From contig JBHHXE010000063.1 in the NCBI GenBank assembly GCA_046756865.1, positions 1-12,127 of the forward strand: DNA of 12,127 bases. The letters are read 5' to 3'. This DNA comes from DUAG01 sp046756865 (lineage in GTDB: Bacteria > Nitrospirota > Nitrospiria > SBBL01 > JAADHI01). A program made the position numbers and the translations under genes. The notes under the pieces were generated by a model. It made no database searches, was not told the DNA's origin, and worked only from the letters and a program-made list of their open reading frames with translations. Below, one piece after another: positions 1 to 7,938 of this stretch; position 1 is the stretch's first letter, and the number at the start of each line of letters is the position of its first letter.

Positions 1-1998
1 AAAGGCGGAAAATATCTTCAAGCCGCGAAGGCCTACCTCCAGTGCAAGAAAAATACACTTGCGGCTGAAATGTATGAAAAAGGAAAGCGTTATCAGGAAG
101 CGGCGGAGGTCTACAAGAAGTTTGGAAATATAGAGAAAGCCGCAGCGCTTTACGAGCAGTCCGGTGATTACGGGAAAGCCGCAGAAGAGTACGAAGCCCA
201 TTTTTTAAGGCAGAATATCGCAAAGACAGGGCAATCTTCAGACAAGCGGGAACAAGTTAAACAGGCCGGGTACAAAAGCGGCCAACTCTATCTCAAGGTC
301 GGACTCTATCTGAAGGCCCTGGAAATCTTTTCCGCCTCGGACTTTCCGAACCAGGCGGCCGAGGCGGCTGTTCAGGCCGGAGAAAAAGAAAAAGCAGCTA
401 AGCTCTTCCTAAGCGCCGGCACCTTTAAAAAGGCGGCAAAGCTTTATGAAGAATTAGGAGATAAAAAGCGAAGCCACTGGATCATGGCAAAACAATACCA
501 GGAAGATTCTGACCTCCTGGCTGCAGCGAAGGCTTTTGAATTGGGCGAAAACTGGATTGAAGCCGGTGAAATGTATGAGCGGGTCGGTGAAAAAGGAAGC
601 GCTGGAAAGATGTACATGAACGGGGGAGACTACCACCGTTCTGCCGAAATGTTCCATCTGGCAGGAGATCGGGAATCCGCGGCAATGTCTCTTGAAAAGG
701 GTGGGGATTTACGCGAAGCGGCCGCGCTTTATACAAAACTCGAGATGTTTGAACGCGCAGCTCAACTCCATGAACTGCTCGGAGATTACTACTCCGCCGC
801 CCTTCTTTTCAAAGAAATGGGGAAATCAGACCGCTGTATATCCTATCTCCAAAAGGTTGATTCTCATTCCGGAGATTATTATCCTGCTTCAATCGTTCTC
901 GTCAAGTTACTGAAAGAACGCGGTATGGAATCTGCGGCAACGGAACGTCTCCACAAGATCACCACCCGGGAAGGGATCTCCCCTCAAAACATTGAATTGT
1001 ATTATCAGCATGCAATTCTGTGCGAAGAAAACAAAAAATTTAAAGAAGCAGCAGGAATCTATGAAAAGATATTGGCTGAAGATCTAAAATATAAGGATGT
1101 CAGGCAGCGCAATGAACTTTTGAATAAAGCCTTAAGGGAAGTAAAAAAGGCCAACCGACCACTGAAAAATAAAAGTTCAGATCGGGCCGAGGGGAGCTCT
1201 CCCCTCCCGGACAGTTCGATCCGATATAAAATAATTAAAAAAATCGGACAAGGCGGAATGGGTGTCGTTTATCAAGCCGAGGATACCCTTTTAAAGCGAA
1301 TTGTCGCCTACAAGGTTCTTCCGACAGCCATTAAAGAAAATAAAGGTATGCTGAAAAACTTCCTTCAGGAGGCCCGTATCGCTGCAGCCTTAAATCACCC
1401 GAACATCGTTACTCTCTATGACACCGGAAAAAATGGAGATGAAATCTACATTACGATGGAATATGTGGACGGAATAACCTTGAAGAAGTTTCTGGAAAAG
1501 CGTCTGCATCCGGTCCGGATATCACTCGGAATTATGAAGTCAATCTGCACGGGAATCGCCTACGCCCATCGTGAAAATGTCGTTCACCGTGATCTTAAAC
1601 CGGCCAATATCATGTTAATTCAAAATCATGCGGTCAAAATCATGGATTTTGGCTTGGCAAAGCTTATGTCGGATTCTGTCATAGATAAAACTTCTGTAAA
1701 AGGCACGCCGCTCTATATGTCCCCTGAGCAGATTATGGGAAATAAAGTCGACCAACAGTCTGATATCTATTCACTCGGCTGCACTTTTTACCGAATGCTA
1801 ACAGGACGCCCCCCTTTTACCAAAGGCGACATCTATTACCACCATCTCCACACCCTGCCTGTATCGCCGAAAAAATCCAATCCCATCCTGCCTGACCGCC
1901 TGGAAAAGATAATCATGACCTGCCTGGAAAAGAAAAAGAAATACAGGTATTCAAATATAAATGATGTAATTGATGAGCTAAAATCGATAAGTGGATGA
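1..1998 (+). CDS. Ser/Thr protein kinase with N-terminal helical-repeat solenoid (5' partial)
   Basis: The reading frame is open from the first base, so the true start lies upstream; 665 residues are visible. Numbering from the first visible codon, residues 1 to about 385 are short alpha-helical repeats of about 20 residues. They have a recurring pattern of paired alanines, an aromatic, then Gly-Asp or Gly-Asn (for example AALYEQSGDYGKAAEEY), resembling TPR or SNAP-like solenoids. Residues about 409-665 form a complete Hanks-type kinase. It has a Gly-rich loop (GQGGMGVVY), the ATP-binding Lys438 in VAYKVL, the catalytic loop HRDLKPAN with Asp531, DFG with Asp549, the GTPLYMSPEQ activation/APE segment and the SDIYSLG motif, so it should be active. 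No membrane segment is visible, so it is probably cytosolic, with the solenoid as a protein-interaction or sensing module. The order is reversed from the common bacterial form, in which the kinase is N-terminal and a sensor follows. Substrates are unknown. Kinase identity is very secure; the repeat class is less so. Confidence 0.95.
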   Translation, partial: KGGKYLQAAKAYLQCKKNTLAAEMYEKGKRYQEAAEVYKKFGNIEKAAALYEQSGDYGKAAEEYEAHFLRQNIAKTGQSSDKREQVKQAGYKSGQLYLKVGLYLKALEIFSASDFPNQAAEAAVQAGEKEKAAKLFLSAGTFKKAAKLYEELGDKKRSHWIMAKQYQEDSDLLAAAKAFELGENWIEAGEMYERVGEKGSAGKMYMNGGDYHRSAEMFHLAGDRESAAMSLEKGGDLREAAALYTKLEMFERAAQLHELLGDYYSAALLFKEMGKSDRCISYLQKVDSHSGDYYPASIVLVKLLKERGMESAATERLHKITTREGISPQNIELYYQHAILCEENKKFKEAAGIYEKILAEDLKYKDVRQRNELLNKALREVKKANRPLKNKSSDRAEGSSPLPDSSIRYKIIKKIGQGGMGVVYQAEDTLLKRIVAYKVLPTAIKENKGMLKNFLQEARIAAALNHPNIVTLYDTGKNGDEIYITMEYVDGITLKKFLEKRLHPVRISLGIMKSICTGIAYAHRENVVHRDLKPANIMLIQNHAVKIMDFGLAKLMSDSVIDKTSVKGTPLYMSPEQIMGNKVDQQSDIYSLGCTFYRMLTGRPPFTKGDIYYHHLHTLPVSPKKSNPILPDRLEKIIMTCLEKKKKYRYSNINDVIDELKSISG

Positions 1999-2067
1999 AT
2001 TTCCACGCCTCAAGGCTCCCTATATCACAAGATTACAAGCGCATTATCTTGGGTTCCGGCATGCTTC
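1999..2067. other. Convergent intergenic gap with inverted repeat
   Basis: This gap separates the ends of the kinase gene (+) and the transglutaminase gene (-). It contains CAAGAT (2028-2033) and ATCTTG (2046-2051), a 6-bp inverted repeat around a 12-nt loop. A second short stem, GTGGA/TCCAC (1991-2006), overlaps the kinase stop codon. Neither stem is followed by a T-run on either strand, so a bidirectional terminator is possible but not demonstrated. Confidence 0.3.
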
Positions 2068-4044
2068 CTAAGACCTGGCCAAATCAACCTTATTGACGCT
2101 TAACCACGCTTTTACCCGCCGTTTGAGGTCCATTTTTTCTTTTGGAGAAAGTTGTTCAGGGCCAAATCGATGTCGGTAATGGAGGGCCAGTATCGACTGG
2201 AGAGACTGGAGCGATTCCGATGATAATTTTCCACGGTCGACTCTCTTAATCCAGGCAGAAAGCGGTTCCCCGGGCTCGCGGCCAAGGCCCAGGGCATGTA
2301 GTTTTCTGACAATCAAATAAAAATCAGAATCTGCGCTAGCGATATAACGCTTAATTCTTCGATCCTTACGTTGCGCAATAAAACGGGTCACCCGCTTTCT
2401 GAGAAAAAACTGCCAGAACAGGCTTCCGAAAAGGATAGCGAAAGGCCAGCCGAAATACGTTATCAGGGAGAAATCCTTTTCACTCCCGCGCCATTTTGAA
2501 AAGAGGAAAACCCCTCTCGACCAAAGATCACGCAGGGGCTCCAGCATTGAGCTGGAACTTGCTTCAATCGAAGCCCATGTGCTTGGCGTGTTGTCCACAT
2601 TACGCCATACACCATCAATATAGGCCAGAGCCCAGGCATGTGCATGTCTTTCACGAACAACGAACTTATCCTCATTCGGATTGTACTCCTGAACCGAAAA
2701 TCCGGTTGCATATCTTGCCGGAATACCTGCTTCACGAAGCAGCAAAACCGTAGCTGTTGCAAAGTATTCACAGTGTCCGGATCTGGATTGAAACAAAAAC
2801 TCTTCTATACTGTTTCCTTCTAGACGAAGTGAATAGCGGAATGTATTCTGGAAAAAATAATTCAACTTTTCCAAGACTTCGGATGGTGCTGAGCCGTGAA
2901 GCTCCAATTCTGTGGCTATTTTTTTTACGGCTTCAGATTCTCCAAGAGGAATGAACAAGTCTAGTTTATTCGGCGGTCTGTCAAAAGATGCGTTCTGGTC
3001 ATATCGTGCCCGATAGGAGACAAATCCGGAGCCGAAATCAACCTTGACATCTCCCATTCCATTGCGCTTCATGCCCGTCACAGGCAGGTCTTCTATTCGA
3101 TAGGTACTGTTAGGTAAGGGTAATATTTTTTGACCCGTTTTAAGAACAGCCTCGACAGTCAGTTCTTTGTTTATAAAGGTATTTTTGCGAAGTGTCCATG
3201 TTGTCCCGTTTCTTTCCGATTGAACGGGTCTAAACCCGGCGTTTGAAGCCAACCATAAAGGTGGTTGATAGAGATTATAACTGGCTTCACGGAGAAGAAC
3301 AGGACCTTTTTGTACTACAGGCTGGTCAACTCTGAACAATATTCGTCCCGACTCCTTCAAGGTCCTGATATCCCCTATCGCCGTTGTACTCCTATAGGGG
3401 TCTGTTCCCTCCAAAGACATCCACTCTATGATCAAGTTCTCAAGACTGACCTGTAAACGGCGCAACTCTGTGTGTCCCCAATACCCGAGTACACCCACCA
3501 GGATGAAAGAAGAAATCCATACTGGAAAAGAACATCGCTCCGATTTTAAGGGCCATAAAGCCCAGGCCGAAAACAGGATTAAGCCGATATAAAACCGGTA
3601 AGACCCGTCATTGACACCCCCGGCAGCCAGGAGACAGATGAGTAAAAATGGATAAGTCAAATTAAATGAAGAATAAATGTTGCCTACCCCCTTCAGCACC
3701 CGCTTTCTAAGAACAATATAGAAGGTATCAATACTAATTTTCTCTGAAGGACTATAGATTTGAGCAATGACAATCGGGGCAAAAAGAAATGGGAGCCATT
3801 GTATAAAGATGAGGATGCTATCCAGCAGTTGATTTGCGGTAAAAATATATGCGATGACCCCCAAAAAGAGGATTGCGCTGACATCCCAGATGCGCCTGAA
3901 ATCATCACGGGAGGGCTCCCATTTCCAGGGAATAAAACGGCCCCCCTCACAGGCAGCCGCAATCATGGATGCCAGGGGAAGAAGATCGACCCGCCATCCC
4001 CAGAACAGCAGCGTAAAACCCAGAAGAAAGGGTGGAGTTTTCAT
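2068..4044 (-). CDS. TgpA-like membrane transglutaminase (DUF3488/transglutaminase core/DUF4129)
   Basis: The protein has 658 residues. Residues 1 to about 200 contain several hydrophobic membrane segments in the TgpA/DUF3488 style. A transglutaminase-like core follows, with SGHCEYFAT (Cys425), the HAHAW motif (His469) and WRNVDNTP (Asp484). These fit the Cys-His-Asp triad of the papain/transglutaminase fold. A further membrane helix lies near residues 520-545, and the soluble C-terminal tail resembles DUF4129. The core should face the periplasm or outer surface, where family members are thought to crosslink or cleave proteins; TgpA of Pseudomonas aeruginosa is essential. The ATG overlaps the stop of the upstream DUF58 gene in an ATGA arrangement (4041-4044), so translational coupling is likely. 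It is the last gene of the moxR-DUF58-tgpA cluster. The substrate is unknown. Confidence 0.93.
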   Translation of the reverse strand: MKTPPFLLGFTLLFWGWRVDLLPLASMIAAACEGGRFIPWKWEPSRDDFRRIWDVSAILFLGVIAYIFTANQLLDSILIFIQWLPFLFAPIVIAQIYSPSEKISIDTFYIVLRKRVLKGVGNIYSSFNLTYPFLLICLLAAGGVNDGSYRFYIGLILFSAWALWPLKSERCSFPVWISSFILVGVLGYWGHTELRRLQVSLENLIIEWMSLEGTDPYRSTTAIGDIRTLKESGRILFRVDQPVVQKGPVLLREASYNLYQPPLWLASNAGFRPVQSERNGTTWTLRKNTFINKELTVEAVLKTGQKILPLPNSTYRIEDLPVTGMKRNGMGDVKVDFGSGFVSYRARYDQNASFDRPPNKLDLFIPLGESEAVKKIATELELHGSAPSEVLEKLNYFFQNTFRYSLRLEGNSIEEFLFQSRSGHCEYFATATVLLLREAGIPARYATGFSVQEYNPNEDKFVVRERHAHAWALAYIDGVWRNVDNTPSTWASIEASSSSMLEPLRDLWSRGVFLFSKWRGSEKDFSLITYFGWPFAILFGSLFWQFFLRKRVTRFIAQRKDRRIKRYIASADSDFYLIVRKLHALGLGREPGEPLSAWIKRVDRGKLSSESLQSLQSILALHYRHRFGPEQLSPKEKMDLKRRVKAWLSVNKVDLARS

Positions 4045-5390
4045 ATCTTTGAAAGTCCTTCCTTGATTTTTCCGACCTCTAAACGATGCAGGGAGGATGG
4101 GTTCTCCTTCATCGGACCCAGATCAAGCGGGTCAGGCATACTGGCGTCACCCACGACCAAAACAAGAAGGGGAATTCCGTATCGCTTTAATTGATCAATG
4201 AAATCTCTTCTCTCCTTATCCCATGCAAGGAGGATGCAGATACAGCCGCTAATCATTGATATCCGGTTTATGACAGACCGGCTTAAGGTTAGAAAAGGTT
4301 TGTCCCGGCATAATCGGACAGAAGAAAGGATCTCCAGTATCCGCTCCATACTGGAAAGCGCTCTGCCCGCGGTAAAGCAATAGGATTCCCCGCCGACAAA
4401 CATCAAATCCAACAATGATTCCATGGTTTGCATTGATGAGGCAAAAGATGCAGCAATAGAGACACCTTCTTCAAAAATATCACTAAAGTCCGAATCAAGA
4501 AAAGTATCCAAAACGAGGGCATGCCGGACGAAATACTCTTCCTGGTACTCTTTAACAATAGGTTTTCCGATCTTTGCCCAACTCTTCCAGTGAATCCTGC
4601 GCATTGGGTCGCCTATGCGATAATCCCTCAAAGAGACAAAGTCTTCCGATTCACCAACTGAAGACGTCATGGCGACCCCCCCCTGCTGATATTTCTTTAC
4701 GCCGGGAAATTGAATTGCAGGGAGTGGATATCGTTTAGGAAGGACCTGAACGGTCTGATTTTCACGAACAGTGAGAGGGGTCTTTACAAGGCCAAAAGGA
4801 TCTTTTCTTGCAATGGTTACTCCGTTCAGGCAAAGTCGCCCTCTGTGAAACGGAACAAGTTCACTTTGAATCTCGACCATTTTCCCGGATTTCACAGAAG
4901 GGAGCGTCCGTTCTCTGACACCACCCTGAACTTTTCGGGAAACAATCCATTGCCAACGATAATACCCGACATAACGGTCAAACCAATTTCTGTCTTCCTC
5001 GTTTGGTTCACGCGAATTAATAAACTCATCGAAAGTCGGAATAGTCTCACCGAGATCTTCTAGAAGGGTCAAGCCCGATTGGGTCTTTGCGCTCTCATTT
5101 CTGACCTCAAGCTGGTACCTCAATGGTTCCCCAACGGTCCCGAAGCGAGGAATAATTCTCTTAACAGAAAACCCAGCATCGAAGAACTGGCTGTAAACAT
5201 ACGAAACAGCCATGAGTGCGAAAAGAAAAGTAAAAGACTGATAGATCATCATGCGAGACGTATCGAGTCCAAAGAGGGCGGTCAGGGCAAGCCCGCACAG
5301 GACAAATGCGCCGCCCACCGTAAATCGTTTTTTCATCCGACTCTGAATAACACTAAGAATTCTGAAGATCTGGTATATCAAACGTTTCAT
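4041..5390 (-). CDS. DUF58 domain protein, membrane-anchored
   Basis: The protein has 449 residues. Two hydrophobic segments near residues 24-42 and 48-66 anchor it in the inner membrane. A beta-rich region follows, then the DUF58 signature around residues 243-275 (LRDYRIGDPMRRIHWKSWAK) and a vWA-like alpha/beta C-terminal part (HALVLDTFLD onwards). DUF58 proteins almost always sit beside MoxR ATPases and often beside transglutaminases, as here, and are presumed MoxR partners or substrates. The ribosome-binding site before the chosen ATG (5388-5390) is weak; a second ATG 18 codons in (MKKRFTVGG) would keep both membrane segments and is a realistic alternative. The gene begins 157 nt after the moxR stop and overlaps the next gene by 4 nt. 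The domain call is secure; the biochemical role is not known. Confidence 0.92.
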   Translation of the reverse strand: MKRLIYQIFRILSVIQSRMKKRFTVGGAFVLCGLALTALFGLDTSRMMIYQSFTFLFALMAVSYVYSQFFDAGFSVKRIIPRFGTVGEPLRYQLEVRNESAKTQSGLTLLEDLGETIPTFDEFINSREPNEEDRNWFDRYVGYYRWQWIVSRKVQGGVRERTLPSVKSGKMVEIQSELVPFHRGRLCLNGVTIARKDPFGLVKTPLTVRENQTVQVLPKRYPLPAIQFPGVKKYQQGGVAMTSSVGESEDFVSLRDYRIGDPMRRIHWKSWAKIGKPIVKEYQEEYFVRHALVLDTFLDSDFSDIFEEGVSIAASFASSMQTMESLLDLMFVGGESYCFTAGRALSSMERILEILSSVRLCRDKPFLTLSRSVINRISMISGCICILLAWDKERRDFIDQLKRYGIPLLVLVVGDASMPDPLDLGPMKENPSSLHRLEVGKIKEGLSKI

Positions 5391-5547
5391 AGTTTACCGT
5401 CAAATATGCAATCCCAGAGCGAACCCGGGGATGCCAACCATCACATCACGCCGGAAAAAGCCGGTGTCCACATATGATAGACCAAAACCCGGCATATGCC
5501 ATAATGACGACACATGAAGCAAGGTCCGGGAACCATGGCGCCGGCCT
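5391..5547 (-). other. moxR-DUF58 intergenic spacer with stem-loop
   Basis: This 157-nt spacer lies inside an otherwise compact minus-strand cluster. It contains a 7-bp stem-loop at 5448-5467 (ACGCCGG, loop AAAAAG, CCGGTGT, one G-T wobble). No T-run follows on the minus strand, so it is not a classical terminator. It could be an mRNA processing or attenuation element, or incidental. I found no convincing promoter or ORF in the spacer. Confidence 0.35.
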
Positions 5548-6498
5548 TTAGATAGGAACCGCAACCTTTTTCACGATCTCTTCTACGACACTCTTTGCCG
5601 TAATTCCCGAGAAGCTGGCCTGTGGGTCCATGACCATGCGGTGCGCAATTACAGGGACAACGACCTCCTGTATATGCTCCGGAGTAACAAAGTCCTTTCC
5701 ATCAAAAAGGGCAAGCGCCTGCGCCGTTCTCATCAGGGCCAGGGAGGCACGCGGACTTGCCCCCAATTCCACACCCTCCGCGGTACGCGTCTCCTTGACC
5801 AACTCCACAATATAACGATTGAGCTCACTGCTGATACGGACCTGCCTTACGATTTTTCTGAGAAGAACGGCCTCTTCCATCGTGATGCATTGTGTGACTT
5901 CCCTCACCGTATGCCCCCTCAACTGAGACTCAAGAATTTCCGCCTCCTCTTCAGGGGCGATATAACCGAGACTGAACTGAAGCGCAAATCGATCCATCTG
6001 AGCTTCTGGAAGAGGATAGGTCCCGTGAAAATCAACAGGGTTTTGGGTCGCGATGACGAAGAAAATATCATCTAGCGGCTTAATGATGCCGTCTATGCTC
6101 ACCTGAGCTTCAGCCATCGCCTCCAGGAGTGATGATTGTGTGCGCGGCGATGCCCGATTGATTTCGTCAGCCAATAATATCTGTGTAAAGATCGGTCCTT
6201 TATGAAATTGGAATTCCTGACTTTTCTGATTATAGATGGACACACCCAGAATGTCCGAAGGGAGGAGGTCTGGCGTAAATTGAATCCGCCTAAACTTTGC
6301 GTCAATCGACCGTGCAAGCAATTTTGCCAGAGTAGTCTTACCCGTTCCGGGAAAATCCTCCAGGAGAACATGTCCCCCACTGGCGAAGGCAACGAGAAGG
6401 TACCTGATCGCTCGATCTTGTCCTTTCATGACCTGTTCTATATTTTTTGTGATTTTTTGGAATATTTCTCTGGGTGCAATGTTATCCATCTGATTCAT
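5548..6498 (-). CDS. MoxR family AAA+ ATPase
   Basis: The protein has 316 residues, typical for MoxR ATPases. It has a Walker A (DFPGTGKT, residues 48-55), a Walker B (ILLADEINRA, with Asp111 and Glu112), a sensor-1 segment (ATQNP, near 152-156) and a DRF arginine motif near 171-173. The C-terminal lid domain includes GASPRASLAL. MoxR proteins are cytosolic ATP-driven chaperones that act on proteins with vWA or DUF58 domains. Here the neighbour is a DUF58 protein followed by a transglutaminase. The ATG at 6496-6498 is preceded by AGGA with a 7-nt spacer, which supports this start over the internal ATG three codons later. An AT-rich stretch (6514-6533) upstream may be part of the promoter. Confidence 0.95.
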   Translation of the reverse strand: MNQMDNIAPREIFQKITKNIEQVMKGQDRAIRYLLVAFASGGHVLLEDFPGTGKTTLAKLLARSIDAKFRRIQFTPDLLPSDILGVSIYNQKSQEFQFHKGPIFTQILLADEINRASPRTQSSLLEAMAEAQVSIDGIIKPLDDIFFVIATQNPVDFHGTYPLPEAQMDRFALQFSLGYIAPEEEAEILESQLRGHTVREVTQCITMEEAVLLRKIVRQVRISSELNRYIVELVKETRTAEGVELGASPRASLALMRTAQALALFDGKDFVTPEHIQEVVVPVIAHRMVMDPQASFSGITAKSVVEEIVKKVAVPI

Positions 6499-6771
6499 TT
6501 AGAAATCCTAAGCCTTTAATTTTAATTAATTATGCCATGCCCCATCTCCATGGGACCAACAAACAGTCTTAAACAGTATACATCATGATCCGCAATTTAT
6601 GGGAGGGAGACACTGGATTTACACAAGAATTGGCGAAAAAAAGAATAGCGTGACGACGCATAAAACACGTAAACCCCATCCAAAGCGGAAGGGGTTCCAT
6701 GAAAATGCCTAACCAGCATAGGAGAATGACGGCTTCAGGCAAAACCTGAGAAATCAGGGCATAAAAGCATC
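6499..6771. other. Intergenic region between moxR start and SUOX-fold gene end
   Basis: No coding sequence is visible in these 273 nt. The part next to moxR should hold its promoter and 5' leader: an AT-rich tract at 6514-6533, a CATAAT-like -10 near 6530, and a small hairpin CCCAT/ATGGG at 6541-6554. No -35 with good spacing was found. The other half holds stem-loops that could terminate the minus-strand gene ending at 6772; the larger one is listed separately. Confidence 0.4.
6672..6696 (-). terminator. Candidate terminator hairpin downstream of SUOX-fold gene
   Basis: AACCCC (6672-6677) pairs with GGGGTT (6691-6696). After one A-A mismatch the stem continues with TCC/GGA around a 5-nt loop. 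On the minus strand the stem is followed by a T-rich but interrupted tract (TTTACGTGTTTT). It lies 76 nt past the stop of the gene at 6772-7278. A smaller stem, TCAGG/CCTGA (6735-6749), lies between. The structure is clear, but termination is inferred. Confidence 0.45.
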
Positions 6772-7278
6772 TTAATGCGAGTGTCCGTGACCGTGCTGAC
6801 CTTTATGATCGTGGGAATGACCATGTATGGCGGGATTGTCATGATCGGGATCTCCTGTTGTCGTATCTTTCCCCTTGCCCAGCGTCAACTCTATCTTCTT
6901 GACGGACTTCACATTGCAGCAATCATTCTCGCCCTGAGGAAAAACCAAACGGACAGGTCCTCCTTTTGATTCGGGAAGCGGAGCCCCCTCTTTTTTATAG
7001 ACCAAGATCCCATTTTCCAGCGCTTCTTCTAAAGGAATGCTTGCGGCATAAATCTCATCCTGAGAGGTGAAGGTAATATAATCCGAACTTGAAAGCGGTT
7101 TTGCTTCCCGAAGCAAAGCACTTAATCGGATGCCGGCCCCGATCACTCCGGAACGATTCTGATCAATCTCCTCTACCTGATCATCCTGCGGGAGGCGGGA
7201 AAGCGCCTCATAGTCCCATTCCCCTTCTTTTTCAACCAAGCCAGCGACACTTAAGACATACCTTTTGCTCTCTTCCAT
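6772..7278 (-). CDS. Small molybdopterin-binding (sulfite oxidase fold) protein with His-rich tail
   Basis: The protein has 168 residues from the ATG at 7276-7278. That ATG follows GAGG with a good spacer; a TTG just before it is the longest possible start but is less likely. Residues about 5-130 look like a lone sulfite-oxidase/oxidoreductase molybdopterin-binding domain (PF00174-like). They include the GIRLSALL segment and the typical ending GGPVRLVFPQGEN followed by VKSVKKIEL. The Cys that would ligate molybdenum in true sulfite oxidases is not seen at the expected place; the only cysteines are an adjacent pair (DCC) late in the domain. The last ~26 residues carry nine histidines (for example HGHSHDHKGQHGHGHSH), a likely Zn, Ni, Cu or Co binding tail. 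No signal peptide is visible. It sits 70 nt downstream of the J-HTH gene and may be co-transcribed with it. The fold is fairly certain; its activity is not. Confidence 0.8.
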   Translation of the reverse strand: MEESKRYVLSVAGLVEKEGEWDYEALSRLPQDDQVEEIDQNRSGVIGAGIRLSALLREAKPLSSSDYITFTSQDEIYAASIPLEEALENGILVYKKEGAPLPESKGGPVRLVFPQGENDCCNVKSVKKIELTLGKGKDTTTGDPDHDNPAIHGHSHDHKGQHGHGHSH

Positions 7279-7332
7279 CAAGCCCTCTCTCTTTCACAGA
7301 GATATTTAACAATCTCCTGATTATATTTTCCC

Positions 7333-7349
7333 GTAGGGTAGTCCCCTAC
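7333..7349 (-). other. Stem-loop at the J-HTH gene stop
   Basis: GTAGGG (7333-7338) and CCCTAC (7344-7349) form a 6-bp GC-rich stem with a 5-nt loop. The stem overlaps the stop codon of the J-HTH gene (TAG, 7351-7349). No T-run follows on the minus strand. It may weaken read-through or protect the mRNA 3' end between this gene and the one at 7278, but it is not a standard terminator. Confidence 0.35.
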
Positions 7350-7927
7350 TACTCATTTTCATCTGACCACTTTCGATAATTTTCCAGATAGCCCTCGACC
7401 ACTCGGGCTGAATCCAACTTTAATATTGCCGCATACTGGTTGAGATAACTTTGGAGATAGACCTCAACCGGAAGTCTTTTGTAATGGTCCATCTCCAAAA
7501 ACTGGAGGTAGGCCAAGCTGATTTTCGTTAAATCAGCAATTTCTTCGAGAGATACACCACGTTTTTCCCGAACCCGCTTCAGAGCCTCTCCTGATATTGG
7601 ACCTGAAAGAAGAACTTCTTCATCCGTTTGATCCGAAGTTAATCCCCCCGTATCGTTAAAAGTCTGATCATCCAATTCTGGCGACCCCTTTAGTATGTCC
7701 AGGTTATATTGTTTTCTTTTTTCTCCATCAATCAAGGTCTCGTAGGCTTCCTCAATGCGGTTGAGGATCATTTCCCGTTCATTGGCATCAAACAAGGAGT
7801 ATGGGGCGATAGAATCCTGGCTATAGGTTTGCTTTGCTAACCGATATGCCTTCTTGATCTCCCCCCACGTGGCATTATAAGAAACCTCAAGCAACTCATA
7901 ATAATTCTGCTCTGAAAACCTTTTCAT
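7349..7927 (-). CDS. Degenerate J-domain protein fused to RodZ-like helix-turn-helix
   Basis: The protein has 192 residues. Residues about 7-75 follow the J-domain pattern: NYYELLEVS, a basic helix (EIKKAYRLAKQ), then ILNRIEEAYETL and RKQYN. The diagnostic His-Pro-Asp between helices II and III is replaced by Ser-Gln-Asp (YSQDS), so normal stimulation of DnaK is unlikely. A polar linker follows. Residues about 110-185 form a Cro/RodZ-type HTH (LKRVREKRGVSLEEIADLTKISLAYLQFLE, broken here by no gap, then LPVEVYLQSYLNQYA), as in HTH_25 proteins. There is no membrane segment, unlike RodZ itself. It starts 11 nt after the stop of the MinD-like gene with only a weak ribosome-binding site, which suggests coupled expression. 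This pairing recurs in several phyla, to my recollection, but I know no defined function for it. Confidence 0.85.
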   Translation of the reverse strand: MKRFSEQNYYELLEVSYNATWGEIKKAYRLAKQTYSQDSIAPYSLFDANEREMILNRIEEAYETLIDGEKRKQYNLDILKGSPELDDQTFNDTGGLTSDQTDEEVLLSGPISGEALKRVREKRGVSLEEIADLTKISLAYLQFLEMDHYKRLPVEVYLQSYLNQYAAILKLDSARVVEGYLENYRKWSDENE

Positions 7928-7938
7928 TTATAAAGAAA

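Noticed and set aside
1991..2006. GTGGA/TCCAC hairpin as a kinase-gene terminator
   Set aside because: The stem is only 5 bp, overlaps the stop codon and has no T-run.
3760..4194. 144-codon plus-strand ORF over the transglutaminase/DUF58 junction
   Set aside because: It is antisense to two clearly conserved genes, and its translation has no recognisable domain.
7279..7281. TTG start for the SUOX-fold protein
   Set aside because: The adjacent ATG at 7276-7278 has a better-spaced GAGG and is the stronger start codon.
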